From NCBI RefSeq assembly GCF_900142995.1, contig NZ_FRCR01000003.1, forward strand, positions 62,001-126,000: 64,000 bases of DNA, given 5' to 3'. This stretch comes from Caldanaerovirga acetigignens. GTDB taxonomy: Bacteria; Bacillota; Thermosediminibacteria; Thermosediminibacterales; Thermosediminibacteraceae. A program made the position numbers and the translations under genes. How positions within the stretch are numbered: position 1 is the first letter of the stretch; every line of letters starts with the position of its first letter. This document shows positions 54,672 through 64,000 of this stretch, one piece after another. The notes under the pieces are model-generated. The model was not told the origin of the DNA. It ran no database searches and saw only the letters and a list, made by a program, of their open reading frames with translations.

Positions 54672-55970
54672 TTATTTAGAAAACAGGGCTTTAAGAAATT
54701 TTTTTATATCTTCTACATCAGAGGGCGAGACGGAGTCTGGAAAGTATCTGGCCCTTTGGTAAAGCAGAGTAATTCTCTCCACAAAGCCCCCGGCATCTTC
54801 AAACGCCTTCTTCAGCCGGGGCATGTATTCAAGGGGCGTCTCTGAGGAATTTCTACAATATCCCTTTTTTGCTGCTTCTTTAAGGATCTGCGCATAAATT
54901 CTCCTAATTTTGCCGGCAGGTGAATCCCAATAGGCAGCAGTCCTTTTATAAGAGTTTAATACCTTACCCGTTTTTGTAATCAGCCGCAAAAGACTATTTT
55001 TAAAAGAACTGAGTTTAAATACCGTTTCTTTCTCATCTTCCATAAAGTCCTTTTTTTTAGAAGAGGTGTACTTTTTAAGCACCGTCAAGATAAATGTTGC
55101 AAAAACCAGTATAACGAGTATAAAACTGGCTATTTTTAAAATAATTTCTAGAACTTCAGGCATAATGTATTCTTTATATTCATACGAAGCGCTTTGAGCA
55201 CCCGTTTCTCCCGATCCAGCCTGAAAACGTCTGATGTGTGAGTATCTTAGGATGGCGGATAGAATAAAACTCAGCGCGTTAACAAGCGGAGCAAAAAGAG
55301 GAGTTAGTATCTTCACCACAACATCTACAAGAGCAAAATAAGTGTCCTTTAAGAGGCTGAAGAAAGATGAAACATAAGCCGGATCGACGAACAGGGCAAA
55401 AAGCAGTGCAATAATAACCGCCATTAAAGAAACAATAACAGTTACAAATACCCACTTTTTTTGGGATACATGGAAAGAAATGGTTTCCAGGTTATAGGTG
55501 GAGAGCGCTAAAAGTGAAATTAAAATATAGCCTGTAAGCAACAAGAGCAGTTCACCGGTTTTCCCCCTGCCTTTATAAAAAAAGAGCCCCAAAAGGATTA
55601 AAAATGTATACTGTTTGAGCCTCACCATCAGCTCGTAATGGCTCAGTACCCAACTGCCCTGCCACACTCCTAGGATAAAGCAAAAAAAAGCGATAGCCAG
55701 TTCGTAATAACCGGAGCCGATTTTCAAGACTGTTATTAAAACTAAAACTGAGATGAAAAGCAATTTTCTAAGGCTTTCAAATCTGTAATAAGCGGTATTA
55801 AAAATAAGCCCGGCTAAAAGCCACAATAAAACATTATAAGCCGGCAAAAGTACGCCTTCAGGAGCGTATTGTCCGATTACCGAAAGCACGATGAGGGCGA
55901 ATAAATAGTTGACACCGGAAAAAAGTATGATTTTTAACGCTCTAAACCAATTTGATAAGGGAAATTTCAC
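54672..55970 (-). CDS. DUF4129-type membrane protein of a MoxR-DUF58 operon
   Basis: The 432-residue protein has about eight hydrophobic helices in the first 220 residues, another near 285-310, and a soluble C-terminal DUF4129-like domain (about 355-430: IRRIYAQILKEAAKKGYCRNSSETPLEYMPRL). Such proteins, often fused to transglutaminase domains, follow MoxR and DUF58 genes; no transglutaminase motif is visible here. The GTG at 55970 follows GGGGAGG by nine bases and overlaps the DUF58 gene by 29 bases. Function is unknown. Confidence 0.75.
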   Translation of the reverse strand: MKFPLSNWFRALKIILFSGVNYLFALIVLSVIGQYAPEGVLLPAYNVLLWLLAGLIFNTAYYRFESLRKLLFISVLVLITVLKIGSGYYELAIAFFCFILGVWQGSWVLSHYELMVRLKQYTFLILLGLFFYKGRGKTGELLLLLTGYILISLLALSTYNLETISFHVSQKKWVFVTVIVSLMAVIIALLFALFVDPAYVSSFFSLLKDTYFALVDVVVKILTPLFAPLVNALSFILSAILRYSHIRRFQAGSGETGAQSASYEYKEYIMPEVLEIILKIASFILVILVFATFILTVLKKYTSSKKKDFMEDEKETVFKLSSFKNSLLRLITKTGKVLNSYKRTAAYWDSPAGKIRRIYAQILKEAAKKGYCRNSSETPLEYMPRLKKAFEDAGGFVERITLLYQRARYFPDSVSPSDVEDIKKFLKALFSK

Positions 55971-57123
55971 GCCATGCTTCCTCCCCGAGAGCGTGATACG
56001 TGAGGACACCTTCAGGCCCTTTTAGTTTAGCATTCTTTTTTCCCGCAAGAATTAAAACCACATCCATCCCCATTTTCTGCAGCAATTTAACGACCTTTTC
56101 GGTGTTTTTACCCCAGATGCCGGTTATGTATATAACTTTGCTGCCTTTTTTTAACATCCCCAGAGTTCTTGGCAATATTTCTTTAATTTCAAATATGCTG
56201 TAATTTGAAAGGCGAGCAAGGCATTCCAGGATATTCCTCAGGTGCATCGAACCCGAACCGTAAGGTATCAATGTTATTAAATCGGTATCCTTCTCAGGGG
56301 AAGCCATCCTTCCGTTGCTGGCAAGCATCACTTCAAAGCCCTGATCCAAGGCTTTCTTTGCAACCGACGCCGCCAGTATTACAAGGAATTCCGACAGCTC
56401 AGGATCGATTCCTTCCCAGGCAATTTCGAATGTGTTTACATCAAGCAGGATGGAAATCCGTTTTGTAAAGCTGGAGTCGTAAACCTTTACCCTGAGCCTG
56501 TCAAGTTTGGCCGTGGATTTCCAGTCCACACATTTTAGCAAATCTCCCGGAACATAGTCTCTTGTGCCGGTAAAGCAAAAAGGATCCGTTAAAAGCGTTT
56601 TGCGGCCGATGACACCCGAAAGGGTTATGTCCGGTTTGCCTTCTGCTACAATAATATCGACTATCCGAGGATACACTATCAGACTGGCAGTGGAACCCAT
56701 GGGCTTTTCTTTTTCAAAGAAGCCGAATACGTCTCCTGTACTCAAAATCCCAGGTCCAAAGGCGAAAATCCCGCGGCTTTTACAATAAACCGGGTATTTT
56801 CTTCTTATTTTCTGGTACCATAATAGTGAATATAAACCGCTTAAGATTTTCTTATCAGCCCTGTGGTGAGGGACGAGATTCCCCTTTAAAAATTCAACCG
56901 CCGCCGGCACCTCGGTATCTACTCTTATCCAGGCAAGCGGAAGGATTTTGGCATTTGTTATCTCCTGTATATAATTTACAGTATCGCCGAAAAACACCCG
57001 ATCTTTTTCAAAGCGGTGACTGAATTCTAACCCTTTAACACTCAATATACTCCACAAATACGATATCCCAAGAACCGCGGCCACGGCTGCCACAAACACC
57101 AATACATGCATAGTTTTTTCCAT
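55942..57123 (-). CDS. DUF58-domain protein
   Basis: The 393-residue protein has an N-terminal hydrophobic segment (about 5-30) and the DUF58 signature TRDYVPGDLLKCVDWKSTAKLDRLRVK (near 185-212), followed by a von Willebrand-like fold (ISILLDVNTFE). DUF58 proteins pair with MoxR ATPases as substrate-binding partners at the membrane. The start is uncertain: the ATG at 57123 abuts CCGGGG, and an ATG four codons later is an alternative. Confidence 0.85.
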   Translation of the reverse strand: MEKTMHVLVFVAAVAAVLGISYLWSILSVKGLEFSHRFEKDRVFFGDTVNYIQEITNAKILPLAWIRVDTEVPAAVEFLKGNLVPHHRADKKILSGLYSLLWYQKIRRKYPVYCKSRGIFAFGPGILSTGDVFGFFEKEKPMGSTASLIVYPRIVDIIVAEGKPDITLSGVIGRKTLLTDPFCFTGTRDYVPGDLLKCVDWKSTAKLDRLRVKVYDSSFTKRISILLDVNTFEIAWEGIDPELSEFLVILAASVAKKALDQGFEVMLASNGRMASPEKDTDLITLIPYGSGSMHLRNILECLARLSNYSIFEIKEILPRTLGMLKKGSKVIYITGIWGKNTEKVVKLLQKMGMDVVLILAGKKNAKLKGPEGVLTYHALGEEAWREISLIKLV

Positions 57124-57132
57124 CCCCGGTAT

Positions 57133-58077
57133 TTATTCAACAGGGACCGCCGTTTTCTCGAGGATTTCGGCTATTACATCCTCGGGCTTGTAATCTCTAA
57201 GCAGGTTCTCATGGCTGAGGAGTAACCTGTGACTCAGCACCGGCACGGCCAGATGTTTAATATCATCGGGTATCACGTAATCTCTGCCTTTTATTGCCGC
57301 AAAGGCCTTAGCGCATTTATAAAGCAGCAGTGAAGCCCTGGGGCTGGCTCCCAGTTTTACCGCAGGATGGTTTCTCGTCTCCCTAATAACGGTTAGCATA
57401 TAGTACTCTACGCTTTCATCTACGTTGACGCCTTTTGCCTGCTCCCGCATCGCGAGTATATCTTCGGCATTTAAAACGGGTTTTATTTCTTCTAAAGGAT
57501 TTCCCGCTCCAAAACGATGAAGTATGGACCTTTCTTCCTCCAACTCCGGATAACCCAGTCTTAACCTCATCAAAAACCTGTCCAATTGGGCTTCGGGCAG
57601 GGGAAAGGTGCCTTCCATTTCCACGGGATTTTGAGTCGCAAGCACCAGAAAAGGCTCTTTTAGCCGCCTGGTGACCCCGTCTACGGTGAACTGCCTTTCC
57701 TCCATAGCTTCGAGAAGGCTGGACTGGGTCCTGGGAGTTGCCCTGTTTATTTCGTCGGCAAGGAGAACATTTGTCATTATTGGCCCGGGGTTGAACACAA
57801 ACTCTCCGGTCTTCTGACTGTAGATACTTATCCCTAACACATCCGCCGGCAAAAGGTCAGGAGTAAACTGAATCCTTCCGAATTCCAGGTTTAATGACCT
57901 GGCCAGAGCTTTGGCCATCAGAGTTTTGCCCACTCCCGGCACATCCTCCAGCAGCACATGACCGCCGGCTATAAGCGCCGTTAGCACCAATTCGATAACC
58001 TGAGTTTTGCCTACAATTACTTTTCCAATGTTATCCACGACAGTAAATATCCTGCGGGAAAACTCAATCCCATCCAT
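57133..58077 (-). CDS. MoxR-family AAA+ ATPase
   Basis: The 314-residue ATPase has Walker A EDVPGVGKT (44-52), Walker B VLLADEINRA (Asp108, Glu109), the sensor TQNPVEMEGTFPLPEAQLDRFL and an arginine-finger region. MoxR ATPases act as chaperones that mature protein complexes, with DUF58 and VWA partners. The ATG at 58077 follows GAAAGGG, and the dynamin stop codon lies directly before it, so translation is coupled to the dynamin-like gene. Confidence 0.93.
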   Translation of the reverse strand: MDGIEFSRRIFTVVDNIGKVIVGKTQVIELVLTALIAGGHVLLEDVPGVGKTLMAKALARSLNLEFGRIQFTPDLLPADVLGISIYSQKTGEFVFNPGPIMTNVLLADEINRATPRTQSSLLEAMEERQFTVDGVTRRLKEPFLVLATQNPVEMEGTFPLPEAQLDRFLMRLRLGYPELEEERSILHRFGAGNPLEEIKPVLNAEDILAMREQAKGVNVDESVEYYMLTVIRETRNHPAVKLGASPRASLLLYKCAKAFAAIKGRDYVIPDDIKHLAVPVLSHRLLLSHENLLRDYKPEDVIAEILEKTAVPVE

Positions 58078-58078
58078 T

Positions 58079-59848
58079 TTACGCAACCCTTTCCAGGTGG
58101 TCTTTCAATTCTTTTATCTTACCTTCGATTTCATTCAGCCTTTCTAAAAAGGCTTCCAGTTCTTTCAGCCTGCCCTTTATGCGGTCTTCTCCGGACTTTT
58201 TAAGCTCCACAGCCTCTCTTACCGATTCCATTATAACACCGGCGGTTTCTGCAATTTTACCTTCAAGATAATTATAATACTCCTTGAAGGTTTTTTCCAT
58301 TCTTTGGGCGATGTCGTACCTCACCCGGCCGCACTGCCTATCAAATTGCTGCTGAAGCCAGTTTTTCAAACTGTTGAGGGCCATTTTTCGGGCAATAAAA
58401 CCGGGGAGAAACGGAGCGATTGATAACGGCGTAGGCAAAAGATAATTCTTTTCCGGTTCCATATTGTAGTAAAAATATCCCGCTTCTTTAAAATTCTCTA
58501 TTCTCGTAAAGCTCTCAAACTTTATATGAAACATGTTGGCCGTCAATTGCTTGAGTTCCATAATAATCTTTTCCACCTTTTCTCCAAGCCTTCCCGTTAT
58601 TCTTGCAGACGCCTCGGCCAGGCGTTTAAGTTCCTCTTCCTTCCATGAATCTATGGCCTCAAGGGTCTTCCCGGTTATATATTCTCTGGTCTTTTCTATT
58701 AACTCTTTTAACGGCAAAGCTGCGTTGCTTTTGAAATACTCCTCCAGGGCGGCTTCCAGCTTCCTGTATTCGGAATTCTTGAATTTTTCATACTCAGCGT
58801 TGAATTGGGCAAGCAGCTCCCTGCTTTCCCCTTCAAAAATAAGCACTACATCCTTTTTCTCATCCTCTATTTCCTCTATTTTCTTTCTTAGAACCTCTAT
58901 ATTTTTTTCCAGGTCCTCTAGAGGAGTCTTTATTGCACTTGCTTCTAGTTCAATATCAAACCTCAACATTGATGTAAATCTCAGCGCATTGTTGCAGCTT
59001 GAAAGCAAGAGGGCCTTGCCTTTTTCCTTAGTTATGAATTCATCTAGCATTGACAAAAACTCCGGCAATCCGCTGAGCCTTAACCTATCCTCATCGTGCG
59101 TCTCCTTTGCTTCCAGCGCCATTTTGGCGGAAAGGGGAAAAATTTTGATTTCTTCGTAGCCCAACTTCTCTTTTAAAATACCACGAGCAAAATCAAGGGC
59201 CTCTTTCACATCATTTTCTTCAGTGTAATCTATCTTGTTCAGCACAAAAAAAATCCTAACGGCATGCTCCTTCACGTCTTTTAGAAATTCGTATTCATTT
59301 TGGGAAACAGGAGAATCTATGGTAAAAAGGAATATGGCTGCATCGAGTTTTGGTAGAAAATGATACGTCGTATCGGTGTTGTGCTGGTAGACAGATCCGA
59401 CACCCGGTGTATCTATCAAAATTACGCCTTTTTTGAGAAACTCCGATGGATATTCTACCACTATCTCCTTTACTTTCTTTTCATTGCCCGGGTTACCCTT
59501 TTCGGTTGCGTACTTGTCCAATTCTTTAACATTTATTTCTTCCTCAGAACCGTCCAAAAAATTAACCGTCACTTTCAGCGTGGGGCCGTATTTTATTACA
59601 GTAACTACAGAAGTAAGCGGCACAACTGCGGTTGGTACTACTTTTTCTCCCAGCACTGCATTAATAAATGTGGATTTCCCTCGTTTAAATTGGCCCACAA
59701 CTGCCAAGTTAAACCTATTTTTCAAAAGTTTATCTAATTCATAATCTATATCTGCGGTTATCGTTTCGTCTTTTTTATAATCGGTTATCTTTTTTGCCTC
59801 TTTTAAGCATTGGATCAACTGTTCTTTCGTTTTTTCGAAATCTAGCAC
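58079..59848 (-). CDS. Dynamin-family GTPase under a fluoride riboswitch
   Basis: The 589-residue protein is a bacterial dynamin-like GTPase: G1 GQFKRGKST (52-60), the G2 threonine in PLTSVVT, G3 DTPGVGS (146-152), G4 NKID (204-207), then long coiled-coil stalk regions (about 300-420 and 520-589) and a hydrophobic paddle-like segment (about 480-500, PLSIAPFLPGFIA). Such proteins bind, fuse or repair membranes. A GTG start follows AGAGAGGTGAG. Its 5' leader is a complete fluoride riboswitch with its own promoter, so fluoride should induce this gene and the three downstream. Domain limits are estimated. Confidence 0.88.
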   Translation of the reverse strand: MLDFEKTKEQLIQCLKEAKKITDYKKDETITADIDYELDKLLKNRFNLAVVGQFKRGKSTFINAVLGEKVVPTAVVPLTSVVTVIKYGPTLKVTVNFLDGSEEEINVKELDKYATEKGNPGNEKKVKEIVVEYPSEFLKKGVILIDTPGVGSVYQHNTDTTYHFLPKLDAAIFLFTIDSPVSQNEYEFLKDVKEHAVRIFFVLNKIDYTEENDVKEALDFARGILKEKLGYEEIKIFPLSAKMALEAKETHDEDRLRLSGLPEFLSMLDEFITKEKGKALLLSSCNNALRFTSMLRFDIELEASAIKTPLEDLEKNIEVLRKKIEEIEDEKKDVVLIFEGESRELLAQFNAEYEKFKNSEYRKLEAALEEYFKSNAALPLKELIEKTREYITGKTLEAIDSWKEEELKRLAEASARITGRLGEKVEKIIMELKQLTANMFHIKFESFTRIENFKEAGYFYYNMEPEKNYLLPTPLSIAPFLPGFIARKMALNSLKNWLQQQFDRQCGRVRYDIAQRMEKTFKEYYNYLEGKIAETAGVIMESVREAVELKKSGEDRIKGRLKELEAFLERLNEIEGKIKELKDHLERVA

Positions 59849-59874
59849 TTCTTTCTCACCTCTCTTTGAAACGT

Positions 59875-59955
59875 AAAAAGCTCCTACAATATCTCATGAT
59901 ATTGTAGGAGCTATTAGCCTGAAGGCAGTTACGGTGAGCTCCATCACCTATTAAC
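59875..59955 (-). promoter_or_regulatory. Fluoride riboswitch (crcB motif) with terminator
   Basis: Read on the minus strand, the aptamer runs from GGTGATGGAGCTCACC, through GTAACTGCCTTCAGGC, to TAATAGCTCCTAC. It has the crcB-motif stem, the second hairpin and the pseudoknot GGAGCT with AGCTCC. The same AGCTCCTAC starts a perfect 15-bp terminator stem (59879-59893 with 59898-59912) followed by TTTTT. Fluoride binding should hold the pseudoknot and block the terminator, turning on the gene that follows, which encodes the dynamin-like GTPase. Confidence 0.93.
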
Positions 59956-59967
59956 TTGCTATTATAT

Positions 59968-59996
59968 ATTATATATCTTTTTCCGATTCAGGGCAA
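59968..59996 (-). promoter_or_regulatory. Promoter of the fluoride-switch/dynamin transcript
   Basis: On the minus strand TTGCCC (59996-59991) and TATAAT (59973-59968) are spaced by 17 bases. Transcription would start near 59961, a few bases before the aptamer. Confidence 0.7.
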
Positions 59997-60011
59997 CAAT
60001 ATCGAAACACC

Positions 60012-60759
<748 letters not shown>

Positions 60760-60812
60760 TTAAGTCGACTCCTTTCCAACTTCTACTTCGTCTTTTTTTG
60801 CAGATATCACAA

Positions 60813-60847
60813 AGACTCCTGTGGAGCGAAATCCCCAGCAGGAGTCT
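60813..60847 (-). terminator. Hairpin after hppA
   Basis: AGACTCCTG / CAGGAGTCT, with inner G/C pairing, lies 9 bases after the hppA stop. The T run on the minus strand is short, so some read-through into crcB is possible. Confidence 0.6.
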
Positions 60848-60855
60848 TCTTCCTC

Positions 60856-62862
60856 TTACTTCATGAAAAGCGGTGCGAACACCAGAGATACAATGGTCAT
60901 GAGTTTTATCAATATATTCAGAGAAGGTCCAGCGGTATCTTTGAACGGATCTCCCACCGTATCTCCTACTACGGCTGCTGCATGAGTCGGCGTGCCCTTT
61001 CCGCCGTAATTTCCTTCTTCTATATACTTTTTAGCGTTGTCCCAGGCACCGCCGGAGTTAGCCATCTGAATCGCAATCATAACGCCGGTAACCAGGGCAC
61101 CCGCAAGGAGCCCCCCTAACGCCTCTTTGCCGAAAATGAAACCTACCGCTAAAGGTGCGGCAACAGCCATGAGACCCGGAATTATCATTTCCCTGAGGGC
61201 CGCCTGCGTGCTTATGTCCACACACCTTGCGTATTCAGGCTTGGCCTTTTCTTCCATTATGCCCGGGATTTCCCTGAACTGCCGGCGTACCTCTTCTATC
61301 ATCTGATAAGCAGCCTTACCTACCGCCTCCATGGTCATGGCAGAAAACAGATACGGCAACATGCCTCCTATGAAAAGCCCAACTATAACATCTGCCCGAA
61401 GGAGGTTTATCCCCTCAGTTAATCCTGCTGCCGTGGTGTACGCTGAAAATAGAGCCAGCGCCGTCAGCGCCGCCGAACCGATGGCAAACCCTTTCCCCAT
61501 AGCCGCCGTCGTGTTACCTACTGCATCCAATTTGTCGGTTATCTTTCTGACCGATGGGTCGAGCTCGGCCATTTCCGCAATACCGCCAGCGTTATCGGCT
61601 ATGGGACCGTAAGCATCAACAGCTACAGTCATTCCCGTGGTAGACAGCATACCTATGGCCGCCAGTGCTATGCCGTAAAGCCCAGCAAATTTATAAGATA
61701 TTATAACCGCCAGCGCAATAAATAACACAGGAAGGCCGGTGCTTTTCATTCCTACAGCCAATCCAGTTATAATGTTGGTAGCAGGGCCAGTTTGAGAAGC
61801 TTTGGCTATCTCTTTAACTGGGTTATAACTCGAAGAAGTATAGTACTCGGTGAGCATTCCAATGATAATACCAACTATAATACCAGAAGCCACAGCATAA
61901 AAGGCATTAATTTCGTTTAAGAAATAAACGCTCAGCAATAAAGTTGCCACAATCACAAGTATGCCGCTGGCAAAGGTACCGTTCCTTAAAGCCTTTTGCG
62001 GGTCGGCTCCTTCTCCTGTTCTTACGAACATCGTCCCTATTATAGAGCTAAGTACGCCGGCCGCCGCCACCAGCATTGGGAAAATTATGCCCTTTATACC
62101 GTAAGGCTGTCCTGTAACGGTGCTAACGGCCACGGCGCCGATTGCCATACCGGATACTATCGAGCCTACGTACGACTCGAAAAGGTCGGCTCCCATACCT
62201 GCTACATCTCCTACGTTGTCACCTACGTTGTCCGCTATTACCGCGGGATTTCTCGGGTCATCTTCAGGGATGCCTGCCTCAACCTTTCCTACCAGGTCTG
62301 CCCCGACATCTGCAGCTTTGGTGTAAATTCCTCCTCCGACCCTGGCAAATAGGGCAATAGAACTCGCCCCTAAGGCAAAGCCGTTTATCACGTCGAAGCT
62401 CTTTACATTCGACGGGTCTCCGAAAACAAAGTAAAGTATCCCAAGTCCCAATATTCCCAATCCAACGACCGACATTCCCATAACCGCGCCGCCCGAAAAT
62501 GCTATAGAAAGGGCCTTATTCATTCCCTCCCGCGCGGCATCTGCCGTCCTCACATTAGCCCTAGTTGCCACGTTCATTCCTATAAACCCCGCAAGAACCG
62601 ATGCCACTGAACCGGTTATGTAGCTTATGGCAGTCTGCCAGTTTATAAAAAAGCCAATTATAAGGAACATAACTAATACAAAAATCACTAAAGTCCGGTA
62701 TTCTCTGAATAGAAAAGCCATGGCGCCTTCATGAATCGCGTCAGATATTTCCCTCATTTTTGCGGTACCTGCTGGACTTTTGATGATTCTAATAGCAAGC
62801 AGGTAGGCGAATAACAGCGCAAGCAATCCCGCAAGGGGCGCAAGTACTATTAAATTTTCCAT
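60856..62862 (-). CDS. hppA: Membrane pyrophosphatase (K+-dependent, H+ or Na+ pump)
   Basis: The enzyme couples pyrophosphate hydrolysis to ion pumping. The 668-residue protein has about 16 helices and the active-site stretches [55 protein letters not shown], and the C-terminal [16 protein letters not shown]. Alanine in [10 protein letters not shown] marks the K+-dependent class. Membrane pyrophosphatases are classically inhibited by fluoride, which is notable because crcB lies just downstream. Na+ or H+ specificity cannot be told here. Confidence 0.96.
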   Translation of the reverse strand: MENLIVLAPLAGLLALLFAYLLAIRIIKSPAGTAKMREISDAIHEGAMAFLFREYRTLVIFVLVMFLIIGFFINWQTAISYITGSVASVLAGFIGMNVATRANVRTADAAREGMNKALSIAFSGGAVMGMSVVGLGILGLGILYFVFGDPSNVKSFDVINGFALGASSIALFARVGGGIYTKAADVGADLVGKVEAGIPEDDPRNPAVIADNVGDNVGDVAGMGADLFESYVGSIVSGMAIGAVAVSTVTGQPYGIKGIIFPMLVAAAGVLSSIIGTMFVRTGEGADPQKALRNGTFASGILVIVATLLLSVYFLNEINAFYAVASGIIVGIIIGMLTEYYTSSSYNPVKEIAKASQTGPATNIITGLAVGMKSTGLPVLFIALAVIISYKFAGLYGIALAAIGMLSTTGMTVAVDAYGPIADNAGGIAEMAELDPSVRKITDKLDAVGNTTAAMGKGFAIGSAALTALALFSAYTTAAGLTEGINLLRADVIVGLFIGGMLPYLFSAMTMEAVGKAAYQMIEEVRRQFREIPGIMEEKAKPEYARCVDISTQAALREMIIPGLMAVAAPLAVGFIFGKEALGGLLAGALVTGVMIAIQMANSGGAWDNAKKYIEEGNYGGKGTPTHAAAVVGDTVGDPFKDTAGPSLNILIKLMTIVSLVFAPLFMK

Positions 62863-62884
62863 CAGTCTCCCCCCACAAAGTCTG

Positions 62885-63121
62885 TTATTTTAAAACTACC
62901 ATCATTAAGATGGATAGTCCAAGGAAAGCTACTGCTAAAATTTCCGTAAACTTTGCCAATTTGTCATCAATACCCTTTTTCTTCCCGAAAAAAACCTCCG
63001 CTCCACCTGAAATAGTTCCTGAAAGGCCGGTACTCTTCCCTGATTGCAAAAGGACTGTAGCTATAAGTCCTATGCAAATAAGAACGTATATCATTGAAAA
63101 AACGATGCGAAAAGCCTGCAC
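62885..63121 (-). CDS. secG: Preprotein translocase subunit SecG
   Basis: SecG is a small membrane subunit of the SecYEG channel. The 78-residue protein has two helices (about 6-25 and 55-75) and the loop signature [31 protein letters not shown] at 63121 follows AGGGGGTG; a TTG at 63142 is a weaker alternative. It lies 22 bases upstream of hppA. Confidence 0.93.
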   Translation of the reverse strand: MQAFRIVFSMIYVLICIGLIATVLLQSGKSTGLSGTISGGAEVFFGKKKGIDDKLAKFTEILAVAFLGLSILMMVVLK

Positions 63122-63218
63122 CTCCTGCACCCCCTTTTTCAATTAACGAATGTAATTTTATCACAATATGCCTAAAAACTCAATATTGCCAGCCGTCTTA
63201 TGAAAAGGCAAATAAAGA

Positions 63219-63242
63219 AAACCCTTCACTATAAAAAGGGCC
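63219..63242 (-). terminator. Terminator after the DUF4342 gene
   Basis: CCCTT / AAGGG with a 9-base loop and flanking A/T tracts; on the minus strand it is followed by TTTTCTTT, 17 bases past the DUF4342 stop. Confidence 0.55.
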
Positions 63243-63259
63243 TGCAAAAATATTAATCA

Positions 63260-63688
63260 CTATTCTTTGTCCGCAGTAGACTTGTTTTCGAAGACGATTT
63301 CCTCTTTTTCCCCGTTTTCTTTTTCAATCTGAATGGTACAGCGAGTAACCAATGCCGCTATCACTCCTATGGCGGCAAGATAAGGAGCCAATATAGCACC
63401 AATAGCACCAACGGTTACTGGAATCTCAAGCAGTACCATGTCGCCGTGTTTTATTCTCAAACGGGTCACATTTCCCTTTCGTATCAGTTCCTTAATTTTT
63501 TCCAAAAGTTTATTCCCCTTAGCGCTAAGGTTGCCAAACTTTAAAAAATCCTTTTCCCCTTCTTCCTCTAAAATTATCAATGCTTTAACCACATCGCCGC
63601 CAGCAGCTTCCAAAGCTTCCTTAGCTTTGCGGTAACTGCAGCCCGTCCTTTCCCTCAATAAGTCAATTTTTTCTAGATTTATTTCCAT
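63260..63688 (-). CDS. DUF4342 protein with UBA-like N-terminus
   Basis: The 142-residue protein has an N-terminal UBA/TS-N-like three-helix region (about 1-45: LRERTGCSYRKAKEALEAAGGDVVKALI), a linker, and a DUF4342 segment (about 65-125) with VTRLRIKHGDMVLLEIPVTVG and a hydrophobic, glycine/alanine-rich stretch. Function is unknown. The ATG at 63688 follows GAAGGAGG; an in-frame start at 63706 would include that site. Confidence 0.85.
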   Translation of the reverse strand: MEINLEKIDLLRERTGCSYRKAKEALEAAGGDVVKALIILEEEGEKDFLKFGNLSAKGNKLLEKIKELIRKGNVTRLRIKHGDMVLLEIPVTVGAIGAILAPYLAAIGVIAALVTRCTIQIEKENGEKEEIVFENKSTADKE

Positions 63689-63751
63689 TTTTTCGACCTC
63701 CTTCACATTTATTCTACCTCACAAAAGGCCATTTATGCAATAAAAAGGTAT

Positions 63752-63775
63752 AAAAAGCCCCCCTAGAAGGGGAGC
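63752..63775 (-). terminator. Terminator of eno
   Basis: GCTCCCC / GGGGGGC with a 5-base loop, followed on the minus strand by TTTTT, lies just past the enolase stop. Confidence 0.85.
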
Positions 63776-63779
63776 TCGT

Positions 63780-64000
<221 letters not shown>

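Noticed and set aside
60760..60855. A second fluoride aptamer directly upstream of crcB
   Set aside because: I looked for GGnGATGG and the pseudoknot partner on the minus strand and found only the hppA terminator hairpin.

Overview
The window looks like a chromosomal segment of a thermophilic, anaerobic, spore-forming Firmicute of the Clostridia (Thermoanaerobacterales/Thermosediminibacterales-like). The evidence is: spore genes gerM and cwlD; strict-anaerobe enzymes (rubrerythrin, aldehyde:ferredoxin oxidoreductase, iron-sulfur L-serine dehydratase); a ttuA/ttuB tRNA-thiolation pair typical of thermophiles; a serine T-box; AGGAGG-type ribosome sites with many TTG and GTG starts; and K+-type membrane pyrophosphatase. 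The species is an inference. Most genes lie on the minus strand.

Layout. 1-3290: start of a pheB-like gene, then a serine T-box leader driving a class V aminotransferase and serA. 3299-7706: 2-hydroxyacid dehydrogenase, then the conserved gerM-rph-rdgB-phosphodiesterase block and a DUF2179 membrane protein. 7772-15000: cell-wall amidase, rex, an NhaC-type antiporter, an integrase-like remnant beside a CI-like self-cleaving repressor, three tRNAs (Ala, Val, Ala), lepB and cwlD. 15151-20288: drug-type MFS pump, small Cys-rich protein, capA-like phosphatase, mannose-1-phosphate guanylyltransferase and mtnA. 20353-25462: a serine/threonine uptake and deamination operon (YheO-like regulator, ridA, ilvA, sdaAB, sdaAA, symporter). 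25592-29177: ROK glucokinase, fba, hflX, tRNA-Gln and tRNA-Glu. 29260-36750: second NhaC antiporter, ttuA/ttuB, smpB, rnr (probably CTG start), and a chrB-MFS pair with an inverted-repeat operator. 36799-39361: PerR-box-controlled rubrerythrin, slipin, thioesterase.

39080-51014 is a sigma-54 catabolic regulon. A PAS/AAA+/Fis activator gene lies between two -24/-12 promoters. One fires into CoA-transferase, a C-GCAxxG-C-C protein, iron alcohol dehydrogenase, MFS transporter, AOR and a MoaD-like protein; the other into a fused 3-hydroxyacyl-CoA dehydrogenase/enoyl-CoA hydratase and a thiolase. The gene products could take an alcohol or aldehyde through the acid and its CoA ester to beta-oxidation-type cleavage, or run the reverse. 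The substrate is unknown.

51189-59996 holds a D-threonine-aldolase-like gene behind a pseudoknot-capable leader, a stripped P-type ATPase whose ion-site motifs are lost, a Nudix remnant, and a dynamin-MoxR-DUF58-DUF4129 operon. That operon begins with its own promoter and a clear fluoride (crcB-motif) riboswitch with terminator, directly downstream of crcB/fluC and a DUF190 gene and within 4 kb of two enzymes known as fluoride targets (pyrophosphatase hppA, enolase). A fluoride switch on a membrane-remodelling/MoxR operon is the most striking feature of the window. The right end carries hppA, secG, a DUF4342 protein and the 3' end of eno.
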